A stretch of 64,000 nt of DNA from Hepsetus odoe (lineage: Eukaryota > Chordata > Actinopteri > Characiformes > Hepsetidae). The stretch spans positions 14,884,733 through 14,948,732 of the forward strand of contig CM029370.1 in NCBI GenBank assembly GCA_017165825.1, given 5' to 3'. This document shows positions 60,842-64,000 of this stretch, in pieces. Position numbers and translations under genes: made by a program. Position 1 is the first letter of the stretch. Each line of letters begins with the position of its first letter. Under the pieces are notes generated by a model that did no database searches, was not told the origin of the DNA, and saw only the letters and a program-made list of their open reading frames with translations.

Positions 60842-62297
60842 CTGGCCGAGGACATGACATAATCTATTGCCATCTGTTTGGTTGCTCCTTAGCTCTTTTG
60901 CATAAAGCTGATGTTCTTTCACATTTTCAGCCAAGGATCCCTTTCCACTGTGGAAAAGGTTCCATGTACCTTCACAGTTGAAGGGATATGAATCAAATCA
61001 CTTTTTAAAATCAAATCAAGAAAAAGCACATGTGACATATGTTGTAATAATATTTTATTTTAGCCATATTGCCAACGTTAGTGGATAAAGATCATAGTCA
61101 GAGTGTAGAGGATATTGGTTCATGGCAAAGTTTGTAGACTACTGACTTAAACTCAAGTGGAAATGGTCAGCTATTATTACCTTGGATGTAATGTGACACA
61201 TATGTCATGTGATTAAAATAAATAAATCAAGGACCACCCAGCTAGAAATTGTATATCTCTGGGGTTTCATAAACTAAGAGAATGATGGGCATAAGATTTG
61301 CAGGAAAAAAATAAACAAGGTGTGCATTGGCAGATGTGTCCGTTAAATGTGCTTATCGTCTTGTCTCATTATTCATAACATATTTTAAGAAGTTCTATTT
61401 GATGTAAATTATCCCAAAAATTCAAATGCAAAAAGGCAAATAATTTGGCATGCTGTGACAGTGTGTGTCACGCATGTGCTGCTTCAAATTGCATAAACCA
61501 CCTTCCTGTGTCTCTGCATGCAGCTCTACTTTTGCTTTAACTTTCTCTGTTCTGACAAGTTCAGTTCTCGTACATTTATGAGGCACATAAGCCTTTTCTT
61601 GTTTAGACATTTTCACACAACACTCCAGAATAGTACTCACTAGTTTTGGCAAGAGATTGGTCATCAGTATCAGTTCCAAAAGTTTGGAAAAAGCTGTAAG
61701 TGCTGACTGATGTCTTATTTGCAACCAGACTGCCAGATTTCATATAACCCTAGATTAAAAAAAGAATATGAGATAAGAGATCAGATTTTCAGCTAGAATA
61801 GCACATAGTGCCTTGTGTATCTGAGCACCCAATTTTTTAAAATGGGTAAAGTACCGGAACATGAGAGACTGACAACTGTATTTCTGTTAGAATTCATACT
61901 GTACGTCACTGTGCTATACTATACTGTGTTAATATTGTTGTATAGTCTATATAGTCCTTGATATCTGCTCTCAAGTGAAAATTTGAATTTCACTAGTGGA
62001 GACTGCATTTGTTAGAAAAAAGGGAAAACCATCATAAATCCCAGAGAACAGACTAAGGAAGAAAAGCAAGTCATTGTGAAGCTGAAAATGAGGGAAATTT
62101 CATTAGACGCATTTCATCAACGTTTGGCAAAGTCAAATACAAATATTTAGAAGGTCCTTAAAAAGAAGGAAACTTATGGTGTACTTAGCAACAGGCACCA
62201 AACCAGACAGTTAAGTAAAATAACAACAGCTGATGACAGACAAACTGTGAGAGTAGTAAAGAAAAAACCCAAAACAAATACCAGTGAAATCATGAAA
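60842..62297. other. Intergenic, no recognised feature
   Basis: A minus-strand 100-codon frame at 61422-61724 has no recognisable family motif; region 62040-62290 looks like a decayed repeat (ATTAAG/AAAGAAGG-rich) that I cannot classify. Confidence 0.45.
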
Positions 62298-62530
62298 GTG
62301 AAAGTGACAACCCTTGTCATTGCGAGGTTACAGAACAGCACACAGTGAACCACAACAAAATTGGACCTCTGCAGTTAACCCATGCAAACACCGTGCAGCT
62401 ATTGAAAGCGCCCAGGGAGCAGTGACAGGGACGGTACCTTGTTCAAGGGTACCTCAGGGCAACCTACTGGTGACGGAATCAAACACACAATCTTCAGACA
62501 CGGGGGCAACTCCACTAGGCCACCGCTGCC
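62298..62530 (-). mobile_element. SINE type A
   Basis: Minus-strand copy with a GGCAGCGGTGGCCTAGTGG head, the CTCCCTGGGCGCTTTCAATAG body and TTGTCACTTTCAC tail; several small deletions. Confidence 0.8.
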
Positions 62531-63541
62531 TGTATCCAACATCCAGTGTTGGGGTTACCGCAGTCCACTGTTTGAAAAAGATGACTATGAGAGCAGAAAT
62601 ACAGACCATGCGACCAGATGCAAACACTCATCAACAGTAAGAATCTGAATCTTTATTGATGACGTAACTTACACTGGTAGCAGAGAATCTTTAGGAACCT
62701 TATCAAGCAGGACCAAAGTGTTAAGTTAAAAAAGGACACATCCGTGCAATAAAGTGAAAAGTTTTGGACCGGCTAAGTTCATCAATAGATCCTCACAAGG
62801 AATGTCAATTTCATCTGCAGAAAAGGCTAACATATTTAGAACAAATTTAATGTTAAACCTGGTAGAAGCCTGGAAAACCCTAATTTAACAGAAGAAACCA
62901 GAAGTCAATGCTCACTGGCTTGGTGCAGTTGTTGCCGACAAGGAGCATGCAACCAAATATTAACTCTCACTGACTTTAATTTACTTTAAAATATCCAATA
63001 CTTCTGTTCACTATAACAAATGGGTGATCTCTCATCTCATATTCATCTTTGATCTCAACATTTGTATGATAAAACATTTAGTCAAAGTAAATGCTTTATC
63101 ATGTAAAACAACAACATGCCTTTTTAGGTAGGGTGGGAGGGGGTTCACATTAATGTAATTTAAAGTATTGAGGACGGGCCAGTAAAGTATTGATAAAGTA
63201 TCTGAGGACGGGCCAGTCCCATAAGACAGACTAATGGGTCCACCAGGTTTTAAACTGCTCAGAAAACTGTGTATGAACATGGTGAGGTAGCCGTTTGTAT
63301 TTTTTCTTCTGAAGAAAACTAGCATATGAACTGATTCATTTCAAAGATGTAAAAATTTGATACAACTGACAGAAAAGTTGTCTGTAGAGATTTGCAAAAT
63401 TAAGGGTCTAAATTTAAATGTAAGAATAAAAAGCAGACTTTCTTGGAAAGCATGGCATTGTTATAATACTCAAATATAGAGTCAAATTTTCAAAGTAATA
63501 CTGAAGCAAAGTCACTCAATCAGTCAGTCAGTCAGTCAGTC
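62531..63541. other. Intergenic, no recognised feature
   Basis: AT-rich sequence. A (TCAG)n run of about 23 bp lies at 63519-63541, immediately beside the SINE fragment that follows. Frames under 100 codons lack family motifs. Confidence 0.5.
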
Positions 63542-63640
63542 ATTTTCTGGGCCGCTTGTCCTAATTAGGGTTGGGGGGGGGGGGCGCTGGAGTCCATCCC
63601 AGATCATCCAGGACAGGTCGCCAGCCCATCGCAGGGACTG
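63542..63640 (-). mobile_element. SINE type B fragment with a G-run
   Basis: It includes GGACAGGTCGCCAGCCCATC in + orientation and the GGGCCGCTTGTCC tail. A run of 12 G (63573-63584) interrupts it. Confidence 0.75.
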
Positions 63641-64000
63641 AAGCAAAGTAATGAAATGTAATCACTAAAGTTTTTTACGCTCCAAGGGCTGTTTAAAGAG
63701 CAGGGTCCTTTAAAGCTGTCAAGTATTTCTTTTTTAAACACAGTATGGTCTGAAATGAAAGTAAAAGTGAAGTTGGGAAACTGTGAAGAAGAAAGGGATT
63801 GCCCCTGCTAAGAATTCTCCTGAGGGTCAAGTCCAGCAACCTGCCTACCTGAGAGTTGTGAGGTTGAATCATGCGTGAGTGTGTATGGGAGTTAATGCTG
63901 AGATGCAGAAATCATTTTCTTATCCAATCCATACGTCTGAATGTAAGGAATAATAACCTTATACAAGCAAGAACTCCTTCTCTTTAATGCTGGCATGCTG
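63641..64000. other. Intergenic, no recognised feature
   Basis: I see no gene or named repeat in the last 360 bases. Confidence 0.5.

Overview
The window is vertebrate nuclear DNA, almost certainly from a teleost fish. It has GT-AG introns, dense (CA)n, (GA)n and (GATA)n microsatellites, tRNA-derived fish SINEs, V-SINE-like elements, and decayed Tc1/mariner and non-LTR elements. I cannot name the species; an ostariophysan is a weak guess. No operon, CRISPR array or prokaryotic feature is present.

The one gene I can support is a KIT (stem cell factor receptor) class III receptor tyrosine kinase on the + strand, from the ATG at 15155 to the TGA at 34352-34354. I mapped 21 coding exons by hand. 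They give about 974 residues, close to the 976 of human KIT, and many exon lengths (169, 116, 115, 127, 105, 111, 128, 123, 112, 100 and 106 nt) equal the human ones, with all intron phases agreeing. The layout is signal peptide (exon 1), five Ig-like domains (exons 2-9), transmembrane segment (exon 10), juxtamembrane segment (exon 11), split kinase domain with kinase insert (exons 12-20) and C-terminal tail (exon 21). Exon 10 is the only exon whose acceptor is uncertain. I call the paralogue kita provisionally; kitb is not excluded.

Upstream, 1-14.9 kb is intergenic: a dying non-LTR retrotransposon end (2-352), SINEs in both orientations, a 32-bp five-unit minisatellite (10933-11092), a 551-bp Tc1/mariner deletion derivative (11624-12174) and long microsatellites. 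A GC-rich stretch at about 14.91-15.75 kb covers the first exon and probably the promoter.

The introns hold more repeats: a V-SINE-like copy in intron 1, a deletion-derived Tc1-like element in intron 16 (30995-31951) and another degraded Tc1-like transposase in intron 17.

Downstream, a long AT-rich 3' UTR with several AATAAA signals (36.05-37.66 kb) gives way to about 26 kb with no recognisable gene, only SINEs, a second 541-bp copy of the TIR element (44758-45298), a degraded Tc1 copy (57.6-58.2 kb) and microsatellites. I did not find a convincing unknown system. The points most worth checking are the transmembrane exon, tandem splice sites, a 3-codon uORF beside the start codon, and two SINE families that share one head but have different tails.
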